A stretch of DNA of 64,000 bases from Streptomyces seoulensis (GCA_013364255.1 CP054936.1:6652353-6716352), one strand, 5' to 3'; numbered from the stretch's first letter, positions 52,601-60,551 are shown. Numbers and translations are program-made. The notes: generated by a model from the sequence alone, not told the origin.

Positions 52601-53573
52601 CGCCGACATCGAGGCGGCCCGCGGCCTGTACGGGCGGCTGCCGGGCGAGCCGCCGGTCGGATTCGCCGCGGGGCCCGGCAACACCCACGCCCACACCCTG
52701 CTCGCCCTTGTGGCGCAGGGCCGCACCGACGAGGCACGGCGGCTCGCCGACGCCTTCGACCTCAGGGCGGCGCCCGACTCCTTCGAGCTGAACCGGTTCC
52801 TGTACGCGCGCGGCGCGCAGCGCGCCGCCGCCGGCGACCACGCGGGCGCGCTGCACGACTTCCTGGAGTGCGGCCGCCGTCAGTCGGCCCGCGAGGTGGT
52901 CAGCCCGGTCGTCACCCCGTGGCGCACGGCCGCCGCCGAGTGCCGGCTCGCGCTCGGCGCTCCCCGCGAGGCGCTCGCGCTGGCCGAGGAGGAACTGCGG
53001 CTGGCCCGGGTGTGGGACACCCCGCGCACGGTGGGCCGCGCCCTGCGGGTGCTGGCCGCCGCCACCGGCGGCCGGCGCGGCCTGGAACTGGCCGACGAGG
53101 CCGTACGGCTGCTGCGCGACGCGCCGTCCGGCGCCGAACCGGAGCTGGTGGCCGCGCTGTTGGGCCGGGGCCGCCAGCTGTCCGCCGCGGGGGAGCGGAC
53201 GCGGGCCAGGGAGTGCCTGCGCGAGGCCGCGGAACGCGCCGAACGCCTGGGCGCGGTACGGCTGCGCGTCCTGGCGGAGGAGGCGCTGCGCGCGGTCGGC
53301 GCCCGCAGTCCCGGCACCGCCCGCACCGGCTCGGCCGCCCTCACCGGCAGCGAGCGGCGCATCGCCCAACTGGCCGCCGCCGGGCGGACGAACACCGAGA
53401 TCGCCGCATCGCTGCACCTGGCCCGACGGACCGTGGAGACCCATCTGACCAGCGCCTACAAGAAGTTGGGCATCCGGCGGCGCGGTGAACTGCGCGACGC
53501 GCTCGGCGCGGAGCGGACCGGCGGCCGGGACCGTCCCGCCGCCGACCGCTGCCCGGGCATGTCCGCCCCCTGA
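49644..53573 (+). CDS. Large ATPase-type LuxR (LAL) regulator with Gly/Pro repeat insertion
   Basis: A 1309-residue protein. The N-terminus has a STAND/AAA-type ATPase start with Walker A GATGTGRTT (residue about 50) and Walker B LLVAVDDVHLAD (about 132). The C-terminus has a LuxR helix-turn-helix (LTGSERRIAQLAAAGRTNTE, ARRTVETHLTSAYKKLG). Between, residues about 340-600 are near-perfect repeats of the LPGWGSGLPGGYGG type, encoded by direct DNA repeats (50700-51420), interrupting the expected ATPase/TPR region. A TTA codon lies at 50550-50552 (residue 303), so translation may depend on the bldA tRNA. It is likely the developmental activator of the eCIS island, but this is inference. Confidence 0.8.
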   Translation: MCERTHERGCGQVWEGPFDQPREHREAAALIAARAARARAGAGALVVLRGATGTGRTTVLEAAGRAAEAYGMRVLRARCSPRADREDTVPFAVVRQLLGQCPDFERATGEREQAESLWQALRAHAAEGPLLVAVDDVHLADGPSHRWLVETARHVDRLSLPILLTVTERSQYDVDAPRPGFTHTLSPALVHTRTLAPLTADSATRLVRARFPAAPPSWTDDCVRAGAGSPLLLRALLDDLAGPDGHLAVPESTAALYPGAYPAAVSWWLDSAGPGTAEVARSLAILDEGWARTEPGPGAAAGLGGAAERRDRTGGAHAFEDPSRRRSPDHAFGSPSDGYPWTRDGDPWTRDAGLPARDSGLPGGSGGLPGWGSGLPGGYGGLPGWGSGVSGGSGGLPGWGSGLPGGAGGLPGWGNDVHGGYGGLPGGGSGLSGGYGGLPAGYGHLSSGYAGSPGGGSDLPGGYGGSPDWRSDLPDGDGGPTGGGSGLSGGSGALPGRHGDLPGGNGGLPVRSGGLPDRDGGLPGWGSALPGGGSGLPGESGLPGGGSALPGGSGLPGGGSVLPGGGSGLPGGSGLPGWGSAPPGGHGDLPGRGGQAPTPDGAPAPPPPHRDPRLPQSPPYRTTAGHDGHGGPDAHDRQDRHGRRRGGRGPVGGHSGTAPAALLAGLAGADPARVAGWLTAMTGLGLLRKDAEGRPRYAHPLLRDAVLTGVSAARRRTAYRAVAEAMLHHGAPVDTVARQLLPAGPVGAAWATDVLQEAADRALREDRPQDAVAFLRRALDEPLTGGRRQRLLIELGSLECACRDSAAGIPRLTEALRQPGTPQDRVRAAVALGTALAGHGRARAAVEVLCAVDGQLTDRPELVGALRTASALLSDWDSAVRRDVYGLLREAAAHSPELSGPAARALLVRHAATAGHTSAREAMRQVRELLAEPSDPLTEPFLLGTAAAVAQWADELDEADRLVDRGLAGQRPGLLHPMHQALLNTRADIEAARGLYGRLPGEPPVGFAAGPGNTHAHTLLALVAQGRTDEARRLADAFDLRAAPDSFELNRFLYARGAQRAAAGDHAGALHDFLECGRRQSAREVVSPVVTPWRTAAAECRLALGAPREALALAEEELRLARVWDTPRTVGRALRVLAAATGGRRGLELADEAVRLLRDAPSGAEPELVAALLGRGRQLSAAGERTRARECLREAAERAERLGAVRLRVLAEEALRAVGARSPGTARTGSAALTGSERRIAQLAAAGRTNTEIAASLHLARRTVETHLTSAYKKLGIRRRGELRDALGAERTGGRDRPAADRCPGMSAP
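50700..51420 (+). repeat. Direct repeats encoding the Gly/Pro-rich insertion
   Basis: Units such as GGCGGTCTGCCCGGTTGGGG recur about every 54-60 bases with growing divergence toward the 3' end, giving roughly a dozen copies. They stay in frame with the regulator gene. Confidence 0.75.
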
Positions 53574-53614
53574 ACACACTCCGAGCGCGCGGCCGGCCGC
53601 ACCGCGCGGGTGTT

Positions 53615-53642
53615 TTGAACATGTTCAAGTCAGGCGTACGCT
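53615..53642 (+). promoter_or_regulatory. Palindromic operator over a leaderless promoter
   Basis: TTGAACATGTTCAA (53615-53628) is a perfect 14-base palindrome. Its first half also serves as a -35 (TTGAAC), 16 bases before a -10-like TACGCT (53637-53642). The ATG at 53649 is 6 bases later and has no ribosome binding site. A repressor bound here would block the polymerase. Confidence 0.55.
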
Positions 53643-53648
53643 CCTGCC

Positions 53649-54173
53649 ATGAGCGACAGAGCCGCCCTGCTCAAGGGCATCCGCGCCTGGCTGGTTCTCT
53701 TCGTCGTCTGCCTGGTGCTCAGCGGAGCCACCGCCTTCCCGCTGGTCCACGAACTGCGGTGGACCGAGAGCCTGTTGAACTCCCTGTCCGTGCCCGAACA
53801 CCTGCCCGCGCTGACGGAGTGGATCGAGCGGGTGCGGCACGGCCTCGACACCGCCGACGCCGACTACCCGTTCCTGCTGTACGGCACCGACTGGCTGGCC
53901 TTCGCGCACCTGGTCATCGCCGTCGCCTTCTACGGCCCCTACCGCGACCCGGTGCGCAACATCTGGGTCGTGGAGTTCGGCATGATCGCCTGCGTCGGCA
54001 TCGTGCCGCTCGCCCTGATCTGCGGGCCGGTGCGCGGCATCCCCTTCTGGTGGTCGCTGATCGACATGTCCTTCGGGGTGTTCGGCATCGTGCCGCTTTA
54101 CGTCGTGCGGCGCCGGATCAAGCGGCTGGAGGCGCTGACCGCGCCCAGCGCCGCCGTCCCGGCGGCTACTTGA
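53649..54173 (+). CDS. Conserved four-span membrane protein
   Basis: A 174-residue protein with about four hydrophobic segments (LVLFVVCLVLSGATAF; WLAFAHLVIAVAFYG; FGMIACVGIVPLALIC; MSFGVFGIVPLYVV) and a basic C-terminus. I recognise no enzyme motif. A palindromic operator overlaps its promoter, so it is probably under a TetR-type repressor encoded elsewhere. Its 3' end overlaps the convergent hydrolase gene by 8 bases. Confidence 0.75.
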   Translation: MSDRAALLKGIRAWLVLFVVCLVLSGATAFPLVHELRWTESLLNSLSVPEHLPALTEWIERVRHGLDTADADYPFLLYGTDWLAFAHLVIAVAFYGPYRDPVRNIWVVEFGMIACVGIVPLALICGPVRGIPFWWSLIDMSFGVFGIVPLYVVRRRIKRLEALTAPSAAVPAAT

Positions 54174-55332
54174 GGGCGGCCCGCGCGATCCGCTCGGCCA
54201 CCGGGTTCATCTCCTCGCCCTTGGCGTCGGTGGAGTTCACCGAGTAGACCAGGGTGCGGCTCAGGTCGCGGGTCGCGGCGATCAGCGTGCTGTAGCCGTA
54301 GCGGGCGCCCGACTTGAGCCAGTACACCCGGCCGCCGTACTCGAAGCGCTGGAGGCCCGCGCTGTAGGCGGCGCCCTCGATGTGCCGGGGGAGCGTGAAC
54401 ATCTCGCGCAGTTGCGGTCGCGGCACGACGCGGCCCGAGAACAGCGCGCGCACCAGGCGTTCCAGGTCGGCGGTGGTGGAGATCATGTCGCCCGCAGCCC
54501 ACCGGTCCGCCTGGTTCCAGTCGGTGACGTCGACGAACCGGGTCGTCCCGTCGGCCTGCCGCACCGCCTGGTAGCCGTGGTTGTGCGGACCGTCGATGCG
54601 CGGACGGACGCCCGGGAAGTACGTGTCCCGCATCCCCGCGGGGCGCAGCACGAGCCGGGTCGCCTCGTCGGCGTAGGACCGCCCGGTCACCTTCTCCACC
54701 AGCAGTCCGAGGATCGTGTAGTTGATGTTCAGATAGTCCTGGCGGCTGCCCGGCGCGAACTCGGGCCCCTTCGCCACCGCCGACGCCACCACCTCGCGCG
54801 GCGTCAGCGTGTCGAAGCGGTGCGCGTACTGCTCCTCGAAGGAGTCCCCGAAGCCGTCGCCGGACGGGATGCCGCTGGTGTGGTTCAGCAACTGCCGTAC
54901 GGTGACGGGCCGGAACGCACGGGTGAGCAGACCCGGCAGATAGTGCTGGACCGGCGTGCCCAGGTCGATCCGCCCCTGCGCGGCGAGCCACAGCACGAGC
55001 GCGGCCGTCACCACCTTCGTGGTGGAACCGGCCCGGAAGCGGGCGTCCGGGTCGGCCGCTGCGGCGCTCTCCAGGTCGTGCACGCCCGCGCTGCCGCGCC
55101 AGACGCCATCGGTCCCGCCGACCCGGACGAGAGCGGCGGTGGCGTCCTGGTCCGGCAGCCCGGCGATCGCGGCGGACAGCGCCCCGGCGTCCGGCGCCGT
55201 CCCGACCGGCGCGTCCCTGCCGCTGCTCGAGGCCGGGGCGGCGGGTGCGGCGGACGCCTGGGCGGCGGTCAGCGGGCCGGCCGTCAGGGCCAGCACGAGG
55301 GCGGCGGTGAGAGTGGTGGTACGGGCACGCAT
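54166..55332 (-). CDS. Secreted serine hydrolase (class C beta-lactamase/DD-peptidase family)
   Basis: A 388-residue exported protein with a signal peptide (LTAALVLALTAGPLTAAQASA). The catalytic motifs of the class C fold are SxxK (STTK, about residue 104), YxN region (DYLNINYTILGLL) and a KSG box (LKSGARYGYS) in place of H/KTG. LLNHTSGIPSG and GDMISTTADLERL are typical. It probably acts on D-Ala peptides or esters in the wall; the substrate is unknown. The ATG at 55332 follows AGGAGC. Confidence 0.85.
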   Translation of the reverse strand: MRARTTTLTAALVLALTAGPLTAAQASAAPAAPASSSGRDAPVGTAPDAGALSAAIAGLPDQDATAALVRVGGTDGVWRGSAGVHDLESAAAADPDARFRAGSTTKVVTAALVLWLAAQGRIDLGTPVQHYLPGLLTRAFRPVTVRQLLNHTSGIPSGDGFGDSFEEQYAHRFDTLTPREVVASAVAKGPEFAPGSRQDYLNINYTILGLLVEKVTGRSYADEATRLVLRPAGMRDTYFPGVRPRIDGPHNHGYQAVRQADGTTRFVDVTDWNQADRWAAGDMISTTADLERLVRALFSGRVVPRPQLREMFTLPRHIEGAAYSAGLQRFEYGGRVYWLKSGARYGYSTLIAATRDLSRTLVYSVNSTDAKGEEMNPVAERIARAALK

Positions 55333-55640
55333 GTGCTGCTCCTGGGGGCCGGTCGGTGCGAGGCGCTGTCACCGGTCATCCTCGGGCCGTACGGAGCGGG
55401 CCGGATCGTCGCCGAGGAGGGTCCGGCCCCGGAGACGACCCGTATCAAGTCACCTGCCGGATCCGGACGTTGTCGGGGTCTCCCCCTTAGGGGGGCCCGG
55501 AACGGCACGCGTCTGACCAGGGAGTTGATTATCTGTTCAGGGACTTGGGCAAGGCTCATCGAGCCACCGCACGTGATCTTCACGGCTTCGCCCGGGAAGG
55601 CCGCGTGTCCCACAGTCCGCCCCCGAGAGGAGGTGCAGTG
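55333..55640. promoter_or_regulatory. Intergenic region before the RiPP precursor
   Basis: A 308-base gap lies between the divergent hydrolase and precursor genes. It includes a short CCCCC-TTA-GGGGG hairpin near 55482 and an AT-richer patch (TTGATTATCTGTTC, 55525-55538) that may belong to the precursor promoter. No -10 is obvious. Confidence 0.4.
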
Positions 55641-55721
55641 ATGAAGCTTCTCTTCGCCGTTCGCAACAAGGTCACGGCTCGCAAGAGCCTGAAGGCCAGC
55701 GCCTGGTACATCTGGTACTGA
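55641..55721 (+). CDS. Tryptorubin-type RiPP (atropopeptide) precursor
   Basis: A 26-residue peptide with a strong ribosome binding site (GAGGAGGTG, 6 bases before the ATG). The first 20 residues form a basic leader (MKLLFAVRNK, then an Arg/Lys-rich half ending in KAS). The last six residues are AWYIWY, directly before the stop. From memory, AWYIWY is exactly the core of tryptorubin A, whose Trp and Tyr side chains are cross-linked by a single cytochrome P450. A P450 gene starts 210 bases downstream in the same direction. A separate protease would be needed to release the core; none is adjacent. Confidence 0.88.
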   Translation: MKLLFAVRNKVTARKSLKASAWYIWY

Positions 55722-55832
55722 TCCGGCGCGCCCGCCCCCGCCGAGCGGCCGGGAGGACGTCGTCGCCCGGCGCGTGACCTGTGCACACGCGTCCGGCGAC
55801 CACGGCCCACCGCCCGGCGGGGGCGTCACCCC

Positions 55833-55894
55833 GCGGCCGTCCACCCGCGGCCGCCCACCGGTGGCCGTCCGCCAGCGGCCGTCCACCCGCGGCC
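55833..55894 (+). repeat. 20-bp direct repeat between precursor and P450
   Basis: GCGGCCGTCCACCCGCGGCC occurs at 55833-55852 and 55875-55894. It is GC-rich and partly self-complementary, so it could fold in the mRNA between the two genes. Confidence 0.6.
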
Positions 55895-55931
55895 TCCCCG
55901 CGCCGGCTCCCACCGCTCCCGGAGAACCCGT

Positions 55932-56978
55932 ATGCCCCTGTCGTCCGAGCCGCGCGCCCGCACCACCGTGTTCGCCCCGCGGCTGGCCGCCCTGCTGAGG
56001 GACCACCTCGGCCAGGACGTCTTCCGGCTGGAACCCGACACCGTCGGAGTCGCCGGACCCGAGGCCGCCGACCGGATCCTGGCCGCGCGGCGCGCCACCG
56101 AGACCGAGCGGCCCACGTTCAAGCCGCTGCACGGCCGCTCGATCTCGCGCACCGAGGCGTCGGCGGTGACCCGGACCATCGGCGGCGACGTCCGCGACGC
56201 CCTCGCGCGGCCCCGCCCCAAGGACGTGGACCTGTCCGGCGTCTGGCCGCTGACCGGCCACCTCTTCCTGCGCGACCTGATCCTCGGCCGCGACCCGTAC
56301 CGGCTGCGGATGCTGATGAGCCGCAACCTCGAACTGACCACCTGGCTCACCTGGTCCGTGATCGGCGTCGGCGCCGCCCTGCCCGGCTGGCCCCGGCCCG
56401 GCGGCGACCTCACCGCGCTCGGCGAGCGGGCCGCCGGCGCCGTCGGCTACCAGCAGCGCCGCTACGCGATGGGCATGTACCGCAGGGCCGCCGCCCCGGT
56501 GTGCTTCACCATCTCCACCCTCGTCGCCAACGCGCTCTGGCTCGGCGCGCCCTTCGCCGCCGGCGTGTCCCACCGCAACATCATCCTGGAGTCCCTGCGC
56601 CTGCTGCCGCCGTCGTGGAACATCCTGCGCAACGCCTCGCCGGAGTACCCGGCCCTCGACGCCAGGATCGGCGCGGACGACGACGTCCTGGTGCTGCCGC
56701 TGCTCTCGCACCGCGACCCCGCCCTGTGGGACGAGCCCGACACCTTCCGCCCCGAGCGCTGGGACACGCTCGACCCCGACACCGCCCCCGGCTACCTGCC
56801 CTTCGGCCACTCCTCCGAACGCTGCTGGGGCCGGCACATGGTCATGCCGCTCGCCGAACTCCTCCTCGACCTCGTCCGCGACGCGGGCCTCGTCGTCGAC
56901 CCGGCCCAGCGCACCGCCCGGGTGCCGCTGCTCGGGCTGCTCGGCGTGGCGGACGTACGGCTGGTCAAGGCGGTGTGA
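55932..56978 (+). CDS. Cytochrome P450, probable tryptorubin-type cross-linking enzyme
   Basis: A 348-residue P450, shorter than the usual 400. Visible motifs are ExxR in ILESLRLLPP, the PERF-like DTFRPERWD and the heme loop FGHSSERCWG, where Cys is the heme ligand and the usual Gly at the fourth position is Ser. The I-helix region (FTISTLVANALWLGAP) lacks the normal acid-alcohol pair, as seen in some peptide-coupling P450s. It is the only modifying enzyme beside the AWYIWY precursor, so it should form the C-C and C-N bonds between aromatic residues. The ATG at 55932 follows GGAG. Confidence 0.85.
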   Translation: MPLSSEPRARTTVFAPRLAALLRDHLGQDVFRLEPDTVGVAGPEAADRILAARRATETERPTFKPLHGRSISRTEASAVTRTIGGDVRDALARPRPKDVDLSGVWPLTGHLFLRDLILGRDPYRLRMLMSRNLELTTWLTWSVIGVGAALPGWPRPGGDLTALGERAAGAVGYQQRRYAMGMYRRAAAPVCFTISTLVANALWLGAPFAAGVSHRNIILESLRLLPPSWNILRNASPEYPALDARIGADDDVLVLPLLSHRDPALWDEPDTFRPERWDTLDPDTAPGYLPFGHSSERCWGRHMVMPLAELLLDLVRDAGLVVDPAQRTARVPLLGLLGVADVRLVKAV

Positions 56979-57008
56979 GCGGCGGCCCGGTGCGACGGTG
57001 GGCGCGGC

Positions 57009-57692
57009 TCAGCGCTCGCGCAGCGCGCAGAGCAGGTCGACGCGGTTGGTGGTGATCGAGTCGACGCCGGCGCGCAGGAGGCGGCGCAGGGAGCGGGCGG
57101 TGTCCGGCGTCCACACCGACAGCAGCAGGCCGTCGCGGTGGACGCGGGCCGCCAGCTCCCGGTCCACCAGGCCGAACCGGTAGTTCAGCCACCGGGGCCG
57201 CACCGCCGCCAGCAGCCCGGCCCGGGGCGGCGCGAGCGTCGTCCAGGTCAGGGCGATCTCGGCGGCCGGGTCGGCCGCGCGGACCGCGAGCATCGCCTCG
57301 GCGCCGGCGCAGTAGTACACCCGGTCCGCCGCCCCGCAGTCACGGATCACGTCCATGATCCGCCGCACCGTCCGCACCTCGCGCACCCCGGGCAGGTCGA
57401 CCATCACCCGGCTGCCCGCCGTCGCGGCGAGCGCGTCCGCGAGCGTCGGCACCCGGCCGTCCGTCAGGCCGCGCACCTCCTCGGCGGACAGCGAGCGCAG
57501 CGGCCGCTCGTGCCCCCACAGCCGCTTCAGCGAGTCGTCGTGCAGCAGCACCGGGACGCCGTCCCGGGTCAGCCGTACGTCGATCTCCACCGCGTCCGCG
57601 CCCTGGTCGAGCGCGGAGCGGAGCGAGGCGATCGTGTTCTCACGGACGCGGTAGGGGTCGCCGCGGTGCGCCACGGCGGTCACGGTCTGCAT
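57009..57692 (-). CDS. Glycerophosphodiester phosphodiesterase
   Basis: A 227-residue GDPD-family hydrolase with a TIM-barrel layout. The catalytic motifs are AHRGDPYRVRENT at the start, the metal ligands in AVEIDVRLTRDGVPVLLHDD and WTPDTARSLRRLL near the end. It would release glycerol-3-phosphate from deacylated phospholipids. No signal peptide is visible, so it acts in the cytoplasm. The ATG at 57692 is chosen. It follows the adenosine deaminase in the same direction after a 44-base gap. Confidence 0.9.
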   Translation of the reverse strand: MQTVTAVAHRGDPYRVRENTIASLRSALDQGADAVEIDVRLTRDGVPVLLHDDSLKRLWGHERPLRSLSAEEVRGLTDGRVPTLADALAATAGSRVMVDLPGVREVRTVRRIMDVIRDCGAADRVYYCAGAEAMLAVRAADPAAEIALTWTTLAPPRAGLLAAVRPRWLNYRFGLVDRELAARVHRDGLLLSVWTPDTARSLRRLLRAGVDSITTNRVDLLCALRER

Positions 57693-57736
57693 GGCCCCAT
57701 TGTGTCCCGTCGGCGCCGCCCGCCCGCCCGGACCCT

Positions 57737-58786
57737 TCAGGAGGCGAGCCACCGCGCGGTGTAGGCGTCGATCTCGTCGGCGATCCGCCTCTTGCCGGCC
57801 TCGTCGAGGAAGGAGGCGCGCACCGCGTTCTTCGCCAGCTCGGCCAGGCCCCGCTCGTCCAGGTCGAGCAGGCGGGCGGCGACGGCGTACTCGCTGTTGA
57901 GGTCGGTGCCGAACATCGGCGGGTCGTCGGAGTTGATCGTGACCAGGACGCCGGCCTCCACGAACGCCTGCAGCGGGTGCTCGTCGAGGGTGCGCACGGC
58001 GCGGGTGGCGATGTTGGAGGTCGGGCACACCTCCAGCGCGATCCCGTGCTCGGCCAGGTGCGCGAGCAGCCTCGGATCCCGGGCGGAACTGGTGCCGTGG
58101 CCGACGCGCTCGGCGCGCAGCTCGGTCAGCGCGTCCCACACCGTCTCGGGGCCGGTGGTCTCCCCGGCGTGCGGCACCGAGTGCAGCCCGGCCGCGATCG
58201 CCCGGTCGAAGTACGGCTTGAACTGGGGCCGGGGCACTCCTGTCTCCGGCCCGCCCAGCCCGAAGGAGACCAGGCCCTCGGGCCGCAGCCGGTCGTCGGT
58301 GGCCAGCCGGGCGGTCTCCTCGGCCGACTCCAGACCGGCCTCGCCGGGGATGTCGAAGCACCAGCGCTGCACGGTCCCGAAGTCGGCCTCGGCGGACTTG
58401 CGGGCGTCCTCGATCGCCTCCATGAAGGCCCGCTCGTCGATGCCGCGGCGGGTGGAGGAGAACGGGGTGAGGGTCAGCTCGGCGTAGCGCACCTGCTGGC
58501 GGGCCATGTCCCGGGCGATCTCGTACGTCAGCAGCCGTACGTCCTCCGGGGTGCGGATCAGGTCGACCACGGACAGATACACCTGGATGAAGTGGGCGAA
58601 GTCCGTGAACGTGAAGTAGTCGACCAGCGCCTCGGGGTCGGTGGGGACCTTGGAGTCGGGATGCCGGGCGGCCAGCTCGGAGACGATCCGGGGGGAGGCG
58701 GAGCCGACGTGGTGCACGTGCAGTTCGGCCTTGGGCAGTCCCGCGATGAAGGCGTGCGGGTCGTGGGACGCGGGCTGGACGGTCAA
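57737..58786 (-). CDS. add: Adenosine deaminase
   Basis: A 349-residue metal-dependent deaminase converting adenosine to inosine. The zinc ligands are in ELHVHHVGS (HxH), HAGET (catalytic Glu in PHAGETTGP), GHGTSS and NSDDPPMFG (Asp pair). The length matches the family. The start is taken as the TTG at 58786 because GGGAGGG lies at ideal spacing before it; an ATG at 58810 would add eight residues but has no ribosome binding site. Salvage of purine nucleosides is the likely role. Confidence 0.9.
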   Translation of the reverse strand: MTVQPASHDPHAFIAGLPKAELHVHHVGSASPRIVSELAARHPDSKVPTDPEALVDYFTFTDFAHFIQVYLSVVDLIRTPEDVRLLTYEIARDMARQQVRYAELTLTPFSSTRRGIDERAFMEAIEDARKSAEADFGTVQRWCFDIPGEAGLESAEETARLATDDRLRPEGLVSFGLGGPETGVPRPQFKPYFDRAIAAGLHSVPHAGETTGPETVWDALTELRAERVGHGTSSARDPRLLAHLAEHGIALEVCPTSNIATRAVRTLDEHPLQAFVEAGVLVTINSDDPPMFGTDLNSEYAVAARLLDLDERGLAELAKNAVRASFLDEAGKRRIADEIDAYTARWLAS

Positions 58787-59021
58787 GGGATTCCCTCCCC
58801 GGCAGGGCACCGGCCCGGTACGGGCGGTGCGGTGATCGGCTGATCGACGGGCACGGCCATGGTAGGCGCACGGCCGGCCGCGGGACGGCGCGGCCGGGCG
58901 GCCGGACGGGCGGACGCCGCCCAGGGCCGGTCCCGGTACGGGGGGCGCCCGCCCGGCCGTCGGGGGCAGGCGGACCAGGCCTTAGCATGGCGGGACGTTC
59001 GACCGAGGGGGATGCGACGAC

Positions 59022-59741
59022 ATGACGGACGGAACAGGGGCGGGCGGCGACGCCGGAACCGGCGGCAACCCGTGGGCGGCGCCGCCCGAGAGCGGTTCCG
59101 CCGGGCAGAAGGGGCCGCAGGACGCGCACCCGGGCCAGGACCGGCCGCCCGTGCCGCCGGCGCCGCCGTCGTCCGTGCACGACCAGGCCACCATGGCCGC
59201 GATGCCCTTCTCCGAGTACCCGCCGCCCAGTGCCCCCGCGGGCGCCGGACCGGGCGACCCGGCCGGCGAGCCGTCCATACCCCCGCCGCCGATCGCCCCC
59301 ACCGGCCCCGGCGGCTACGGCTATCCCGACCCCTCCGGGCAGCCCGGTTACCCGGGATACCCCGGCCAGGGCGGCTACCCGGCCTACGGCTGGCCCGGGG
59401 TGGCGATGGCCCCGCAGAACGGCATGGGCACGGCGGCCATGGTGCTCGGCATCCTCGCCTGCTGCCTGTTCTGCCTGTACGGCGTGGTCTCGCTGATCCT
59501 CGGCATCCTCGCCGTGGTCTTCGGCATCAAGGGCCGGCGCAGGGCGGAGCGGGGCGAGGCCGACAACCACGGTCAGGCGCAGGCCGGTTTCGTCATGGGC
59601 ATCATCGGGATCGTGCTCGGCGTCGCCATGCTCGTCTTCATGATCGTGATGATCGTGACCGCCGTGAACGAGGACCGCTCGGACCCGTACGACCCATACG
59701 ACGCCCTGCGCCCGGCCGCCACCGCCCCCCTGAACCGCTGA
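59022..59741 (+). CDS. DUF4190-domain membrane protein 1
   Basis: A 239-residue protein. The first 130 residues are a disordered Gly/Pro/Tyr-rich cytoplasmic tail. Two membrane spans with the DUF4190 pattern follow (GTAAMVLGILACCLFCLYG; GFVMGIIGIVLGVAMLVFM), separated by a basic loop (KGRRRAERGEA). The function of DUF4190 proteins is unknown. A second copy follows, suggesting local duplication. Confidence 0.8.
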   Translation: MTDGTGAGGDAGTGGNPWAAPPESGSAGQKGPQDAHPGQDRPPVPPAPPSSVHDQATMAAMPFSEYPPPSAPAGAGPGDPAGEPSIPPPPIAPTGPGGYGYPDPSGQPGYPGYPGQGGYPAYGWPGVAMAPQNGMGTAAMVLGILACCLFCLYGVVSLILGILAVVFGIKGRRRAERGEADNHGQAQAGFVMGIIGIVLGVAMLVFMIVMIVTAVNEDRSDPYDPYDALRPAATAPLNR

Positions 59742-59885
59742 GCGGACCCCCGTCCCGGCCGCCGGGGCGGGGACCGGCCGGTCACCGGCGCCGACCGGCT
59801 CCGCAACAGCCTGGGAACATCCCGGCCCCCGTGTCGATCAGGGCCATTACGATGCCTTGACCGTCAACGGAGGGGAGACCACACC

Positions 59886-60416
59886 ATGTCCGACACCCAG
59901 CCCGCACCCGAAGGATTCGGGCCGCCGTCCCAGCCGCCGCCACCGCCGGCCCAGGGATACGGACACCCGCAGTCCGCACCGGGCTACGGCTACCCGCAGC
60001 AGCCGGGCGCCGGATACGCCCAGCAGCCGGGAGCGGCCTTCCCGCAGCAGCCGGGCTCCGGCTACGCGCAGCAGGGATACGGCTACCCGGCCGCGCCGCC
60101 GGTGGGCTACCCGTCGGCCGCCGGTTACGGCATGGGCGCGCAGCCGAGCAACGGCATGGGCACCACGGGTCTGGTGCTCGGCATCATCGGCCTGGTCTGC
60201 AGCCTGACCTTCTTCCTGTGGTTCTTCGGGATCATCCTGGGCATCCTCGCCATCATCTTCGGCGCCATCGGACGCGGGAAGGCCAACCGGGGGGAGGCCA
60301 CCAACAAGGGCGCGGCCACCGGCGGCCTGGTCTGCGGCATCATCGCCACGGTGGTGCTGCCGCTGCTCGGCTTCATCGTCTTCGCGAGCTTCATGAGCAG
60401 CGCGAGCACGTTCTGA
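59886..60416 (+). CDS. DUF4190-domain membrane protein 2
   Basis: A 176-residue protein with the same plan as the preceding gene: a Pro/Gln/Tyr-rich tail of YxQQPG-like repeats (residues 1-80) and two spans (GTTGLVLGIIGLVCSLTFFL; GGLVCGIIATVVLPLLGFI) around a GKANRGEATNKG loop. The ATG follows GGAGGGGAG. It is probably a paralogue of the gene before it, 144 bases away. Confidence 0.8.
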   Translation: MSDTQPAPEGFGPPSQPPPPPAQGYGHPQSAPGYGYPQQPGAGYAQQPGAAFPQQPGSGYAQQGYGYPAAPPVGYPSAAGYGMGAQPSNGMGTTGLVLGIIGLVCSLTFFLWFFGIILGILAIIFGAIGRGKANRGEATNKGAATGGLVCGIIATVVLPLLGFIVFASFMSSASTF

Positions 60417-60422
60417 CGCCAC

Positions 60423-60452
60423 CGCGGGGGCGGGCCCGGGCCGGCCCCCGCG
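60423..60452. terminator. Bidirectional terminator
   Basis: CGCGGGGGC pairs with GCCCCCGCG around a 12-base loop between the convergent DUF4190 and NADAR genes. Confidence 0.65.
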
Positions 60453-60551
60453 ACGCGGCACCCCACCGCCCCGCGCCCCCGCGCCCCGGACCGCCGGCCT
60501 CACCGGCACCGTCACCCTCACCGGCACCCCGGCACGACCACCCCGCTACCG

